A DNA stretch of 64,000 nucleotides from Telopea speciosissima (lineage: Eukaryota > Streptophyta > Magnoliopsida > Proteales > Proteaceae): contig NC_057921.1 in NCBI RefSeq assembly GCF_018873765.1, forward strand, positions 16,862,604 through 16,926,603. Direction: 5' to 3'. The translations under genes and the position numbers were made by a program. The notes below the pieces were generated by a model. That model was not told the DNA's origin. It worked only from the letters and a program-made list of their open reading frames with translations, and searched no databases. Within the stretch, counting starts at the first letter, position 1. Each line of letters opens with the position of its first letter. This document shows, piece by piece, positions 19,501 through 31,600 of this stretch.

Positions 19501-21608
19501 AAGAGACCGCTAGAACAATGATAAATGAATACTCTCTTCTAAAATATTTTTGGGCCGAAGCGGTCAATACGGCTTGCTATGTGTTAAATCGTGTATTAAT
19601 TAGACCTATATTACTCAAAACACCCTATGAACTCTATCATAATAAACTACCTAAAGTTGATTACTTTAAAGTGTTTGGGTGTATATGCTATATATTGAAT
19701 ACTAAGGATAACTTAGGAAAATTTGATGCTAAAGCCGATGATGGCATTTTCCTTGGATACTCTTCAAATAGTCGAGCCTATAGAGTCTTCAATAAGAAAA
19801 GCTTGATTATTGAAGAATCAATGAATATAAAATTTGATGAATCTCTTCCTAAAGATAGAAACAAGCCATTGGTTGATGATGATGATACACTTGTTGAGAT
19901 TAGGGAGAACATAGAAAATCTCTCTCTAAGAGAACCCGAAAACCAACCAAAGGATCTACCCAAAGAGGTTAGACCTTGGAAAGACCATCCCTTGGATCAT
20001 GTCATTGGAGACTTAGACAAAGGAATCCAAACTAGATCTAAAACTCAAGACATTTGCAACAATGTTGCTTTCATATCCAAAATTGAACCTAAAAACATAA
20101 AAGAAGCATTGGAAGATAGTGATTGGATAGTAGCTATGCAAGAAGAGCTCCATCAATTTGAAAGAAACAATGTTTGGGAGCTTGTCCCAAAACCCAAGAA
20201 TCATTCTATTATAGGAGCCAAATGGGTGTTTAGAAACAAACTTGATGAAGATGGATCAATCATTAGAAACAAGGCTAGATTAGTTGCCAAAGGATATAAT
20301 CAACAAGAAGGGATAGATTTTGATGAAACCTATGCACCGGTAGCAAGACTGGAATCTATTAGAATGCTACTTGCTTTTGCATGTCATAAAAATTTTAAGC
20401 TATGTCAAATGGATGTCAAAAGTGCTTTTTTAAATGGCTTTATCATGGAGGAAGTATATGTTGCATAACCTCCCGGATTTGAGGATACACAATATCCGGA
20501 TCATGTCTTCAAACTTAACAAAGCTCTCTATGGACTCAAACAAGCTCCTAGAGCTTGGTATGAGAGATTGAGTGAATTCCTAATCCAAAGTGGATTTCAA
20601 ATGAGTAAGGTTGATACAACCTTGTTTGTGAAACATAAAGGAAAAGACTCTATTATCGTGCAAATATATGTTGATGATATTATATTTGGATCCACCAATG
20701 AAAATCTTTGTGTTGAATTTAGCAAATGCATGAGTGATGAATTTGAAATGAGTTTGATGGGTGAACTTAATTTTTTCTTAGGACTTCAAATTAAGCAAAC
20801 CAAAAATAGAATCTTTATATGTCAAACTAAATACACTAAAGAACTTCTCAAGAAATTTGATTTTGATGGTCAAAAGTCATCTAGCACCCCCATGAGCACC
20901 TCTCTAAAGCTATCTAAAGATGAGGAAGGTACTCCCATAGACCCTACACGCTATAGAGGCATGATTGGCAGCCTTCTATATCTCACCGCTAGTAGGCCAG
21001 ACATCATGTTTAGCGTGTGTGCTTGTGCTAGATTCCAAGCCAACCCAATGCAATCCCACTTTAGTGCCGTTAAAAGGATCTTTAAATATCTTAAAGGTAC
21101 TACAAATGTAGGATTATGGTACCCAATGAACCAAAATTTTGATTTAATAAGCTTTTCGGATGCCGACTTTGCAGGGTGCCATCTTGATCGCAAGAGTACA
21201 AGTGGCACATGTCACTTCTTAGGATCTTGCTTGGTTTCATGGTTTAGCAAGAAACAAAACTCGTTGCTCTTTCCACTCGGCCGAGTACATTGCGGCCGGC
21301 AGTGTTGTGCCCAAGTCCTTTGGATGAGGCAAACTCTCATGGACTATGGGATACATTTTAGTTCATCTCCAATTAATTGCGACAATACAAGTGCAATCAA
21401 TTTAAGCAAAAATCCCATTCTCCATTCAAGAGCCAAACATATTGATATTAGGCATCACTTTCTTAGAGACACAGTTCAAAAAGGGGAAATTGTTCTAAAA
21501 TACATTGAAACTGAAAAACAACTTGCAAACATACTCACCAAGCCATTAAGTGAAGAGAGATTCTGCTATTTGAGGAGAGAACTCGGGATTTGCAACCCTT
21601 TTGAGTAA
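16545..21608 (+). pseudogene. Copia gag-pol polyprotein, single frame with stops
   Basis: One reading frame spans the polyprotein. Gag (16545-17693) starts MASSSSTHQIEGLNTS and has a CCHC knuckle CYECRKPGHFKTEC. A basic Gln-rich linker with a second Cys/His segment (CEKCHLPGHETC) follows. Protease has the DSG motif in [10 protein letters not shown] (about 18606). Integrase shows [17 protein letters not shown], then the catalytic D, D, E in [15 protein letters not shown] and GVVERKN. RT has [11 protein letters not shown] and the catalytic IYVDDIIFGS. RNase H shows FSDADFAGC and KSTSGT. In-frame stops are TAG 17691, TAA 18291, TGA 18552, TAG 18564 and TAA 20466 (probably a former Gln before PPGF). 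Around 21250-21300 a pair of frameshifts replaces the usual STAEAEY motif. One of the stops between gag and protease may be original, since gag-pol junction stops occur in this lineage. Confidence 0.93.
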
Positions 21609-21959
21609 AGTGAAATCCTCAAAAAGCCCAAAAATCAGGTTGTTAGAGAATTCTGGGCTAAAATCCCATTAATCCCTGTTTTTGACCTGTCGGTCGACCG
21701 ACAGACTCGTGTAGGTCGACCGACACGGAAAATTTTCGTTTTTAAACAAGAACCGAGAGGATTTTTTTCATTTCCCTCCTCTTTTGTTCGAGACCTCTCC
21801 TCTCCAAAACCCTTTTTCTCTGAACTCCAAGGCAAAACCCTGCAAAATCCCTTGAGATTTCACCAAATCCAAGCCCCAAATCACTCTTCCTACACAATCT
21901 ACCCACTTCCAACCAAAAAATCTCTATTTCTCTCTATTCTCTAAAGCCCTAGGTTTCAA
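21609..21959 (+). other. Non-coding spacer between pol and the 3' ORF
   Basis: It holds the perfect 18-bp palindrome CTGTCGGTCGACCGACAG (21687-21704) and a second, related GGTCGACCGACA a few bases on, the same word family as in the LTR. The rest is a CT-rich leader up to the next ATG. Confidence 0.8.
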
Positions 21960-23038
21960 ATGGCTCCAAAGCAAAGCAAGGGAAAACAACCAAAGAAGAA
22001 AGCCAAAGTTGGAGAGAGCTCTGCAGCATATGACAAGTCTCTCTTCATCTCAGAAGAAGCCTCCATTCTCTGGGGAAGATTTGAGAAGAGAAAGGTTGAC
22101 AAGGAAAGAACTGTAAGAGTTTCTCAATTTCTTGACTATGACATTGAAGAATATTTCAAATATTTAGGTTGGGAAAATACCTTAGTTTATGTTGATCCCT
22201 GCTATCCTGACCTTGCCAGACACTTTTACTGTAATCTGAGAACCCAAATAGTGGATGATAGGCTTGCCATCACATCCCTAGTAAAGGGTGTTCCCATCAT
22301 GTTCACTTATGAAGATCTAGGAGAGATCATGGGAATTCCCACATTAGGAGATATGAGCTATCTTCCTCCCAAAGGGGATGCCAAAACCTTTATGAATGTT
22401 GATGAAATTTATGGTGCCATCATGAAAGACTATGTTGGGTTTGAACCAACTGTTAAAGCTATGAAACTTCATGAACTACCCAGGATGATCAGCTTCATTG
22501 TCAGCTACAACATCTTGCCCAAAGGAGGCCATAGAGACCAAGTCAATCCCTTTCAAGCCTACATTACTTGGTGTCTTGTCACTGCCAATCCTATCAATCT
22601 TCCATATGTGATTATGAAGACCATGGATACCGTGCAGTACCTCATTATAGGGGAAACCTTCCATATGGCAGACTCATAACTGCCATCCTTAAGTTCCATG
22701 AAGTGGATCTCTCTGGGAATTCATTGACCCAAAGATGATTGACATCGACTCATCCACCATCAAGAAGATGAAGCTGGGATTTGTTGCGGCTCCTCCCTCA
22801 CACCAAGCCCGAAGGAAGCGAGCTACCCAACATGTCACGTGAGAAGGAGTCACAAGAAGAGGACGACGGTGAGGATGAAGACTATGTTGGTGAACCCTCG
22901 GGGACTATGTCACCAGGAGGAGAATTTTCAAGTTTTCGCCAACAACTTGACACCCGCCTGAAGGGCTTTGATGATCACTTCACCTCTCTCCACAAAGATC
23001 AAGAAGAGATTCTTCGCATCCAACAGAGAACCAAGTGA
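21960..23038 (+). pseudogene. Extra 3' ORF of the Sirevirus (envelope-like position)
   Basis: The ORF starts MAPKQSKGKQPKKKAK (basic, nuclear-signal-like) and continues for 239 residues with FLDYDIEEYFKYLGWENTL and YPDLARHFYCNLR. It then shifts frame around 22660-22680 and ends in an acidic segment (QEEDDGEDEDYVGEP) and a probable coiled coil (FRQQLDTRLKGFDDHF). The N-terminal block resembles the 'putative plant transposon protein' domain seen in plant retroelement ORFs. Sirevirus ORFs in this position have been called envelope-like, but no signal peptide or clear membrane segment is visible here. Function is unknown. The frameshift makes this copy a pseudogene. Confidence 0.75.
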
Positions 23039-23616
23039 TCTTACATCGTCTCAATCGCATTTCTTTCCTCCTCCTCCACAAGAGAGATAGTTGACATCAC
23101 CGACTTTATATTAGAACTCTTGATCTGTACTTTTATGGCATACTTTTAAAACATGGAACTTCTATTTTGAAGCATGTGATGCTTTTAAAATTAACACTTT
23201 ATTGGGCTTCATATTATTTGCTCTCTGTTCTTCTAACCATGCAGGAAGTCATTTTCTTAGGGGGAGCCACCCTAAGATTGTTTTTGCTTGTTCATGGTTA
23301 CCAGCACTGGCTTAGGGGGAGCCACCCTAAGATTGTTTTGCTTGTTCATGCTCTACACCTCCTTTTTGTGTTGACAAAAGGGGGAGAAGTTATTATGATT
23401 CAAATATTCATATTATGTGATTATGCATATTTATCTACATATTATATGATAATGCATATTTATCTTTACCTTGAATTATGATTCAAATAATCATATGATG
23501 TATGATAATGCATATTCATCTTGAGTTACATGCCCACATGAATAATGCATATATTTATCTTGAATTGCATACATACATGAGTAATGCATATTTTGAATCA
23601 CATGTTTGTCATCATC
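23039..23616 (+). other. Copia 3' non-coding region with repeated polypurine motifs
   Basis: CTTAGGGGGAGCCACCCTAAG occurs at 23256 and again at 23311 (55-bp period). Each copy can form a small stem through CTTAGGG/CCCTAAG. Another GGGGGAG follows at about 23380. Then come AT-rich repeats built on CATATG/ATGATAATGCATATT up to the true polypurine tract. Such multiple polypurine motifs are a known Sirevirus feature. Confidence 0.8.
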
Positions 23617-23630
23617 AAAAAGGGGGAGAT
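23617..23630 (+). promoter_or_regulatory. Polypurine tract of the Copia element
   Basis: AAAAAGGGGGAGAT directly precedes the 3' LTR and should prime plus-strand DNA synthesis. Confidence 0.9.
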
Positions 23631-25043
23631 TGTTGGAAAACACATTCCTCCATAAACTAATTTTGATGATAACAAACATTAAGATTAATACTAATATTCC
23701 AATCTTTAAGCAAGCTTCATAGTCAGACGTTGGAAGCATCAAGCATCCAGGAAAGACTTGATCAACGGAGCTCACAACAGAAGAGTTAAGGAAAAGAAGA
23801 AATTTGAAGATTGAGGAACATCTTCTAAAGGAAGCCAAGAATTAACAAGACAAAGACTCTCCAAGAAGATTCAAGTGCATTAGAACACATTTCATTACAT
23901 GTGCATATCACATTACACACACATTACATTCACATGTAAGAGACCCTAGGAGGAACTCATTCCCATGCCCTAGACTCAAGAAACATGGCCATTAAAGTGT
24001 TAGACAAAAACCTATGAAGTCCCCAAGCAAGCTGGACCAAAAATCCCCTTAACAGACAATCAAAAAAATAGGATAAGCTTCATCGGTCGACCTACGGACT
24101 ACTGTCGCGACCTACGAATATATAAAAAATACAGCACTGTTTCAAGAGCTGTCGGTTGCAACCGACAGATCTATCGGTCGACCGACACTTGTAGGTCGAT
24201 CCATAGGTCGATCGACAATCGACCTACAGCCCCAAACTTGGGCTTAACGGCTAGTTTTCAACGGCTAATTTTTTGATGGTCGACCGACAACTTTATAGGT
24301 CGACCGACAGTCTAAAAATATGACAGTTTTATATCCGTTGGAGAACAAACAAACTCCAACTTTTGGCTTTATAAAACACATCCAAACAAGGAACAAAATA
24401 CATCTTTTGATAGAAAAAGTGCATAGTACATTTGAGAAAGTACAAAAGTGAGAATTTGTCATTGAGCTAAATTATTCAATTCAAGCTCTTCAAAGAGATA
24501 TTACCAAGCTCTTAACTCTCCACTCTCTCCAACTCATGCCATCAAGGAGAGTCATCTAGGAGACTCAAGGTGCATCACTCTCATTCATATCATTGAGCAC
24601 CATCACTCAAAGGGTAAAAGTGTCACTACTCTTTGATAGGTATTTATACCAAACTTCTATTGTATTTACTTGTTTATGCTTTTGATTTGATAAAGCATTG
24701 TTGTATTAATCTAGACTGTACTTAGATTAGTACAAGGACCCTCTCATCCTTAAGAGATTGAAAGGATACTCTTGTCCTGGAACTAAGATTGTAAGGATCC
24801 TCTTATCCTGTTAAAAAGAGTTGTAAAGGTGTCATTTCCCCACCTATTGTATTGAAAGGGAAATACTAGTGGAATTCTCTCAAGGTTGAGAGGAGTGGAT
24901 GTAGGCTAAGTTAGCCGAACCACTATAAATCTTGTGCCTCATTTACTTCTGCTTTTTATATTTAATATAAGTGTGCAACCAATCGAAAAAGAGGCAAAAT
25001 CCACTAGTGGTAACCTATTTACCCCCCTCTAGGTTACCCAACA
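23631..25043 (+). repeat. 3' LTR of the Sirevirus-type element (1413 bp)
   Basis: It is nearly identical to the 5' LTR except for a cluster of differences at about 24075-24150 (matching 15530-15590). The perfect palindrome CTGTCGGTTGCAACCGACAG is at 24149-24168. The TCACG target duplication follows at 25044. Confidence 0.95.
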
Positions 25044-25436
25044 TCACGGACCTAGCACGCTAGCCGTTGCTTGGTTCTGGTGCGCAAGTCGTTGTATATA
25101 GCTGATCGTAGAGCACCTTTGCTTCTTTCTTCGTTTGTTCAGTGGTTTTCTTTGCTTACTAAGGCCTTTTCTTGCTTGATGAACCGTTCTGTTCGCCACA
25201 CACCGGCCCCATCCAATTGTAACTCGTAGAGGTGTAAGTACATAGTGCCCCACAAATATTTTTAAGTATAGTGGGGGCAACATTGGCTTAGGCATAACTT
25301 TCGCTTGACATCTATGCTAGAGCAAGTATTCCTTGATGAGCCGCAGGAAAGCTCAGGGAGCACTTTGTTCCGAGCTGAACTATTTTTTGAATTTTTCGTG
25401 CCAGACTCACTCCGAGATCAATTATCTCCCAAGGCG
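25044..25436. other. Unassigned segment, possibly mitochondrial-derived
   Basis: This 390-bp stretch has a base composition and style different from its flanks and runs straight into a plastid atpA fragment. No gene was recognised. A minus-strand frame of 83 residues (25295-25044) has no familiar domain. Plastid scraps embedded in unrelated sequence are common in plant mitochondrial genomes, so a nuclear copy of mitochondrial DNA is plausible. Confidence 0.3.
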
Positions 25437-25535
25437 ACATTGATGATACAAGAAGAAAGTTCTGTAAAAGCAATAGGAAGAATTGCTCAAATACCAGTCG
25501 GCAAGGCTTATTTGAACCGTGTTTTAAATGCTTTT
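25437..25535 (+). pseudogene. atpA: Plastid atpA fragment in nuclear DNA
   Basis: The translated segment [20 protein letters not shown], then [10 protein letters not shown], matches the N-terminal beta-barrel part of the chloroplast ATP synthase alpha subunit (family pattern [31 protein letters not shown]). Only about 33 codons are present. Sequence upstream and downstream does not continue the gene. It is a non-functional organelle-to-nucleus scrap, either directly from the plastid or by way of the mitochondrion. Confidence 0.82.
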
Positions 25536-27550
25536 ATATATATATATCATATCATACTATCATACTATTATATAAGTACATGAACTTATGTTTCGTGACT
25601 ACTTTTTCACTTGATCAATTTATCCTTATTTCTTATTTAAATATTCTCTATCTTTTATTGTTCTTTTTTCTTTTTTGTTTATCTTTCTTAAATTTACGGT
25701 ACCCTTTAAAATTATTCGTTTTATTAACCAAATAATACTTTTTTACATCGATCAATCTATTCCTTTTATAAACCAAATAATACCTTTCCCATCTAATTCC
25801 ACCCTCTCTCACGCTATTTATCTTCTTTTTCCTTTCTTTGTTCCATCTGCATTTTCGCTTGGAAGCTCTGTAGCTCGAAGAATCCGCTCGAAGAATCGTT
25901 TCTCACGGTATTCTCCTTCTCTCTCCATTCTTTGTTCCTCGAAGAATCCTTTCTCAACGCTATTCTCCTTCTATCTCCATTATTTGTTCCATCTACATTC
26001 TCTTCCCACTCTAATCCCTTTATTTTGCCGCTATTTGAAGAATCCTTAATTTTGACTCTGTGTCGCATCGAGGTAAGCAAGTAGACATTTTCTTCCCACT
26101 CTAATTCCTTTATTTTGCTGCTGTTTGGAAGCCGCCCTAGCTACTGTAGCTCGAAGAATCCTTAATTACGTCTCTATGTCGCATCGAGGAAAGCAACTGG
26201 ATTATCTACATGGATTTATCCTTCAGTAACTTCCTCTGTTTTTCTAGGTCAGTGTTTGAGTTTGATTTATGCATACTTTCATGCATCTTTTCTTATCTAA
26301 TCTGGGAAAAGAAGCATGAAAAACTGAGGCATCCTCCGCCCTCCTTTAACTTTGACCCTGCAATTTTGGTAGCGACACCGTCGCAAAAAAAATGAAGATA
26401 AGAAATCCGAGTGTGCAACCCTTATTATTTCACTGATTTCTCTGCAACCCAATCCTTTCACTACAACCCATTCTCACCCTCTTTGCAAAACCCCCCACCT
26501 ACCCAACCCCTATACCACCCCCTCTGCTATACCCCCATGCACGGGAATGGGACTTCCTGTGTTTGAAATTCGCTTCAATGTTTAAGTCAATTAGGAAACT
26601 GTGTTGCTTCCTGAGTTCAAAGATTTGCAATCCGGTCTGGTAATTGTGAATTCTTACTTGATATATAGATACTAATAGAGATTTTTTTTTGTTATTCGAA
26701 AGCTCTTCTCTGGTAATTGTGATTTTTTCTTGTGCATTGTTTTTAGGTTCTAACGTTTGAGTTGGAATTTCCTACCGTTCCTTGATCATTGTTCTTTGGC
26801 AATTGTGCATTCTTACTTGATATATAGATTACATAGGTAGATGGAGCCTGTAGAGGGGAAGATGAGATAGTACCTTGACAGCAACAACCTTCCATGAGCA
26901 TGACAAAAATTTGGTAAGATGTAAGAAGCCATAGTAGGAGTCATTGAGAAACCATTTGAACAATTAGAATCAAGGTAAAATTGTTTTAATAAAATATGAA
27001 AACTTAATGCGAAATACCTTGTAGACACAACCAAAACCCCTTTCCCCTATTTTATTTGCTTGATTAAAATCATCAGTAGCATTTTTCAATTCGCAGTAAG
27101 TGTACTGTATAACATTCTTGATGCCTGAAACCTCTGAGGAAATATAAAACTGGCTAGATGATAGTTAACAGATGAAATGCATACAATGGAATGTGAATAG
27201 GGAAAAAGAAATAGAAACACAAATGCACAAAAAAATACAAATAAAATTGGGAATGAATTTGAAAACTAAAGAAATAAAGTTTCAAAATCCAGACAGCTGA
27301 ACTGGTGAGGAACATGGTAAAAGAAAACAGGGCACTGGTTTGAGCATTCAGTGTATTATTCTGTTTCTTCTTCTTGGGAAGTCCTTTATTAGAGATTACA
27401 ACATGCTACTGATGATCTAGGTCAGATGTTTAGAAGCTAAAAAGTTATTGTTCAGCCCAATATAACTGCAGATGGAGAAACAAGTTGTGTTATTGTTCTT
27501 AGGGTAATAATTTATGGTTCCATGACCACTTGTTTTTGTTACTGATGCAG
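25536..27550 (+). other. No clear gene; CT-rich leader-like region with local duplications
   Basis: At 26000-26200 a segment of about 90-110 bp is duplicated (CCCACTCTAAT, CTTTATTTTGC, GAATCCTTAATT, TGTCGCATCGAGG occur in both copies). Shorter GCTCGAAGAATC units precede it at 25870-25950. One copy ends CATCGAGGTAAG, a good splice donor. At 26640 and 26800, CTTACTTGATATATAGAT is repeated. The region looks like the 5' untranslated part and first intron of a plant gene, but no coding start could be fixed. Confidence 0.35.
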
Positions 27551-28615
27551 ATGTTATCATGAAGATGTCCAAGAAGTCTAATTCCAAATTTAAAAAGCAG
27601 AAGGCTTCGGTGATTGGTTCGTCCCTGTAAATTTATCATTATCATCTGATTTTATTTTGTTATGTATTAGTTTTCTTTGTATACTAATAGGGCATTTGCT
27701 TTGCAGAATAAAAACCAAAACTTCTTGAATGTGGGTTCTAACGTAGGGAATGCATCAAAGGTGTGCCGTTTTATGGATTCCAGATCCTCTGTGAGACAGG
27801 TATTGCAACTGGACGGACTTCATGGTTTCAATCTCAAATAGTTCTACTTAAATTTTGTACCCCACTGTTCATGGGCGACATTAATTATTCTTTGTATCTG
27901 TTTGTTGTTTTTCTGCCTGTAGGGTTTTCTTGCTCAGAGAAGGTCGAATTTCCAAGGGAATCAGTTTCCTTTAACCACTGAGGCTATCAAGACGGCTGCA
28001 GCTGCTCCCGTTCATGCCAGAGCTCTTGGTTGTAGTAGGATGTTTAATTGGAATAAGCCAAGTTACTCCCAAAATCATATATTATTTACGGTGTGCTAGA
28101 AATCTTAAATATTTTGATTTTTAGGAATATATACCTTAAATATTTTGGTATTGAGGAATATGTTTCCTACCTATTTTCAGGTAAATCATGGTTCCTTCTT
28201 ATCATTGATGAGATATTTGTCCATATGCTTCAAGTTATACACATGGCTTGGTCCTTCATTGTTTTGTTGGTTTAGGGGAATGAGGACTTTAACCAGGGCA
28301 TATTATAACCGTTTCAAATATTTGCTTTTCCAAGTTATTGGGGAATTTGAATACATGCATCTCTTCACTTCTTCTTGTGTTGCAGAGAGTGAATCTTTAG
28401 CTTGGACAGTGAATGTCGCATTTAGTGTTGGTTAACATACTCTCCTTGTGATTGGAGAATGTTGCTTGAGCTGTGTTTAGAAATGATAGATTTGTTATTA
28501 TGGTTGTCAGAGATGCTATCAAGTGAAGGGAAGAGATGCATTACAAAAGTGGTTTTGGAGGCTTGAGGAAAATATAGGAGACACTTTAGTGCACTATGAA
28601 AAGCAATATTTATAA
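27551..28615 (+). pseudogene. Exon-like remnants of an unrecognised gene
   Basis: Three pieces have splice-like borders. The first (27551-27626) starts after GATGCAG, can encode MKMSKKSNSKFKKQKAS and ends before GTAAAT. The second (27707-27799, 31 codons) follows TTTGCAG and ends before GTATTG. The third begins at 27923 after CTGTAG and is open in the same frame as the second (GFLAQRRSNFQGNQFPL, APVHARALGCSRMFNWNKP) to a stop at 28096. A further piece (28511-28615) after TTGTCAG reads RCYQVKGRDALQKWFWRLEE before a stop. The first piece does not join the second in frame. No family was recognised. It may be a broken gene or an incompletely understood exon set. Confidence 0.35.
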
Positions 28616-31037
28616 GTGCTAGGCTGCTCTTTGCAACTTATGATAATTAATCCACTTCCTGTTCTGCTATTATTTAATTGGGTGGTGATCTTGTTTGAGG
28701 TTCCTCATGATTGACCTCATGGGGAACTATGTTGGTTCATGTTATGAATGTTTGTTCCTTGAAGGGTTATTCTCATGGATCTATGGCAGGTACAATGTTT
28801 TTGTAGAATGCTCAACAGGAGAAACCTGTTAAATAGTGAGATTTGATGAGCATCCAATTCAATCATTCTTCTTGGGGCAGCCAAATTTATCAGTTGTCTT
28901 TTCTTAGTATAGCCATTCTAGCTTCTACATCTCTTTTATTGATTGGTTCCTGCTCTCTCTCTATTGTCATATGTCTGATTGTGCAGGAATTTTGTTGCTC
29001 TAAAAACTTGGTAAAGTTTTTTACAGTCTTAACAAGTTTCCTAATTTCCCTTTTGCTTTTAGTCCTACGAAAGCTTTGTTTGCCTCATGAACATTATTGT
29101 AATGTTGGGGTTGTGATAAGTATCTAATGAACTTACTTTTCTCCTTTTTGGAGTCAAATCTTCCTCATAGCACCCTGCTGGTAGGATACTTTTGCAAGGT
29201 ATCATGTATTATTGTTTCTTATTGGGCATATCTGTTGTAATTGGGTCTGCCTGCTTATTGTAATTTCTGTGAAATGGTAGGTTGTTGTGTGTCTCATGGT
29301 TCTGGTTCTTTTATATTTTTCTCCATGTAAGGCCCTTTGATTTATATTTAGGAAAGGCGATTTGTGTTGGGTATCGAATCATTGATGATGTATTGTGTTG
29401 TGAGTCTCATGGTTCTGCTTACTGTAGTTGCTGCTAAACTCTAATCCCTTTTTTCAATTCTGGTTTATTCATCTGATTTGTATTTTGTTTGACCCTTGTT
29501 TCGGACTTTCACTCGTGGGCTTCCATTAAAATTTTCATACTTTTGAATTTAATTTTTTTCCTTGTCATATAGTAGGTCCATTAGAACTCTTGTTCTGGTC
29601 TTCTGTTTATTTTCTTTATGTAGATGCGTTTGGAGCTTGTTGCAAGCTTTCAGTCGATGTAGTAAATTTATTTGTATTACTATGTTATCCCTTAAGAATA
29701 AAGATTTTATTAATTATTTTAATTTCTTTATTAGGGTGACATTTCTTTGATCCTTTTCCTTTTCTACCATCAATCAGTCCGATGATGGTTAGCAATAGAT
29801 CTAGCTTCTATTAGTTCTTTCCCATATTAAAGTCCTTTACTGCCGCGGTGCTTTGTAGCTGCTAAAAGTTGTTGTTACCTCTGTTTTTTTCCCGACCCAC
29901 TTGATCGTTAGTTCAAATCACAAACCAAACTCCTCTATACAATTTATTTTTTCATGTCCTTGTGAGTTGGTTCTTTCCAGTGACTATTCCTTTCTTTTTC
30001 TCTGGACACAATTTTACTACAAATTATTAACCAATAAAAGAAAGGAATTAGATTTTTATCAAACAATTGTGGTCTTGACCTTGCTCAATGGGGTTCGCAA
30101 TCTTGGCCTTGCTTAATGGGGTCCTTCTGTCCCGTTGTATCCATATTTTGACTATTTTACTTCCTATTCTTTCCTAACAAAATTCAATATTCATTAATAT
30201 TACTCAAAGGGTGTCTATCAAATGCTAAAGTTCCTCATATTTTCTGAACCAATTTCATATTAAAAGACTTCTACACAAGGCATCCTCACACACTTGATAT
30301 TCCAGTGTCTCTTAAAACCATATAAACAATTCCTCTCTGGAATTAATTCCCCCACCATTAGTAAGTGTGTTCATCTCTCATAGCCAATCCTATTTAGATT
30401 CAGTAAACTTTCCACCTTTCACCTAAATTTTAATCTTTACTATGTAGTTGGTTAGTTTTAGAGTGGACACCATTTTTGTTTTCTTCAAAGCTTAAGCATT
30501 CATTATCTTAATTAGCTCACAACTCCTAATATGATGTCTGAAAGTTTCTGTTGCAATGACATCAAATATCCATTGTTTAAGCACTATGATGAAGTGCATT
30601 GCAGTAAGTTTACTAATCTGTCCTCTCAACTCACATTCAGATATACACATGGAGGTTGTCCTCACACACACTGTTTATAGATGCACGTACAAGTGCATGG
30701 AAATGGTGCCTACTTCTGATTTTTGTCTTGAATTTGCACAAAAAAAAATGTCAGCTTGTTGAAGCAGAGTTCTTTCAAAAAACATTGTCTGAAGACAAAT
30801 TGAAGAACATTTGGTAGCATGTGGTTCATAAGGTGTACTTTAACTACTGAATCATTTAATGCTTTGGGTTTGGGTAGTTTCAGATAATATTGTTGTGGAA
30901 ATATAGTTTAGTTGTTCTGCTATGAACTGGAATTGGGAAAATATTACTACATTTGAAATCAGATTCCCAGTTGTATAATTCATCATACAGACGTACCTGT
31001 GTCTGTGTGGTGCATGCATCTACCACATTTGAAAGAT

Positions 31038-31040
<3 letters not shown>

Positions 31041-31069
<29 letters not shown>
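31041..31069 (+). repeat. (CT)n microsatellite
   Basis: Uninterrupted CT dinucleotides, about 14 units. Confidence 0.95.
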
Positions 31070-31072
<3 letters not shown>

Positions 31073-31460
31073 CTTCTGGTCATTCTATCCCGCATCCAAC
31101 TCTTTCTCACTCATACACCAGTTTTTTGTCTCTCTTCTGAAGAACATAAAACCTTGGTTCAATTCTCAGAAGCTATTCTATTGTGACTCGATCAAGATAG
31201 GGGCTGATTTTTTTGTACAAGATCCTATTCTATTAACTGGTTTGCAGTCCCTGCAATACCAATATAAACGTTGATATGAATTAATTTTATTCTTTTAGAG
31301 TTTCAGATTGTACACATTTGTCGATGCTGAAATGGTTGGTACATTGGGCAAATGCCTGAAACAGACTTTGGTTTGATTTGGAATCCTCGCATCTCTTGAT
31401 ATATTTGCCACCGATCCGGTGAGTTTACTGATTTGCTATCTTTTATTGTAACTATTCCGA

Positions 31461-31600
31461 CTTTCTTCGATGTGTTGTTCTGATCAATTATCGTTTTTTA
31501 TGTATATATATATACCTTATATATATATACCGACTTTCTTTGATGTGTTCTGATCAATTACCGTTTTTTATAGATATATATATATATATACATGAGTGGT
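31461..31600 (+). repeat. Tandem duplication of about 70 bp with AT tracts
   Basis: CGACTTTCTTCGATGTGTTG and CGACTTTCTTTGATGTGTTC each lead through TCTGATCAATTA and CGTTTTTTAT into a TATATATA tract. Confidence 0.8.

Larger units (their letters stand above)
15087..25043 (+). mobile_element. Complete Sirevirus-type Copia retrotransposon (9957 bp)
   Basis: The element has two LTRs of about 1.4 kb beginning TGTTGG and ending CCAACA, a perfect TCACG target duplication, an initiator-Met primer-binding site and a polypurine tract. The domain order is gag, protease, integrase, RT, RNase H (Copia order), followed by an extra 3' ORF. Palindromes around GGTCGACC occur in the LTRs and the 3' region, and repeated AGGGGGAG tracts lie before the 3' LTR. 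These are known marks of Sireviruses (SIRE1/Maximus lineage). The LTRs are nearly identical outside one palindrome-rich block, which suggests recent insertion. Several nonsense mutations make this copy non-autonomous. Confidence 0.93.

Noticed and set aside
22781..23038. A separate small gene after the 239-residue ORF.
   Set aside because: It is the continuation of the same Sirevirus 3' ORF after a frameshift, not an independent gene.
25044..25295. An 83-residue minus-strand gene next to the Copia LTR.
   Set aside because: No known domain, start context or splice pattern. The segment is better explained as organelle-derived or intergenic DNA.
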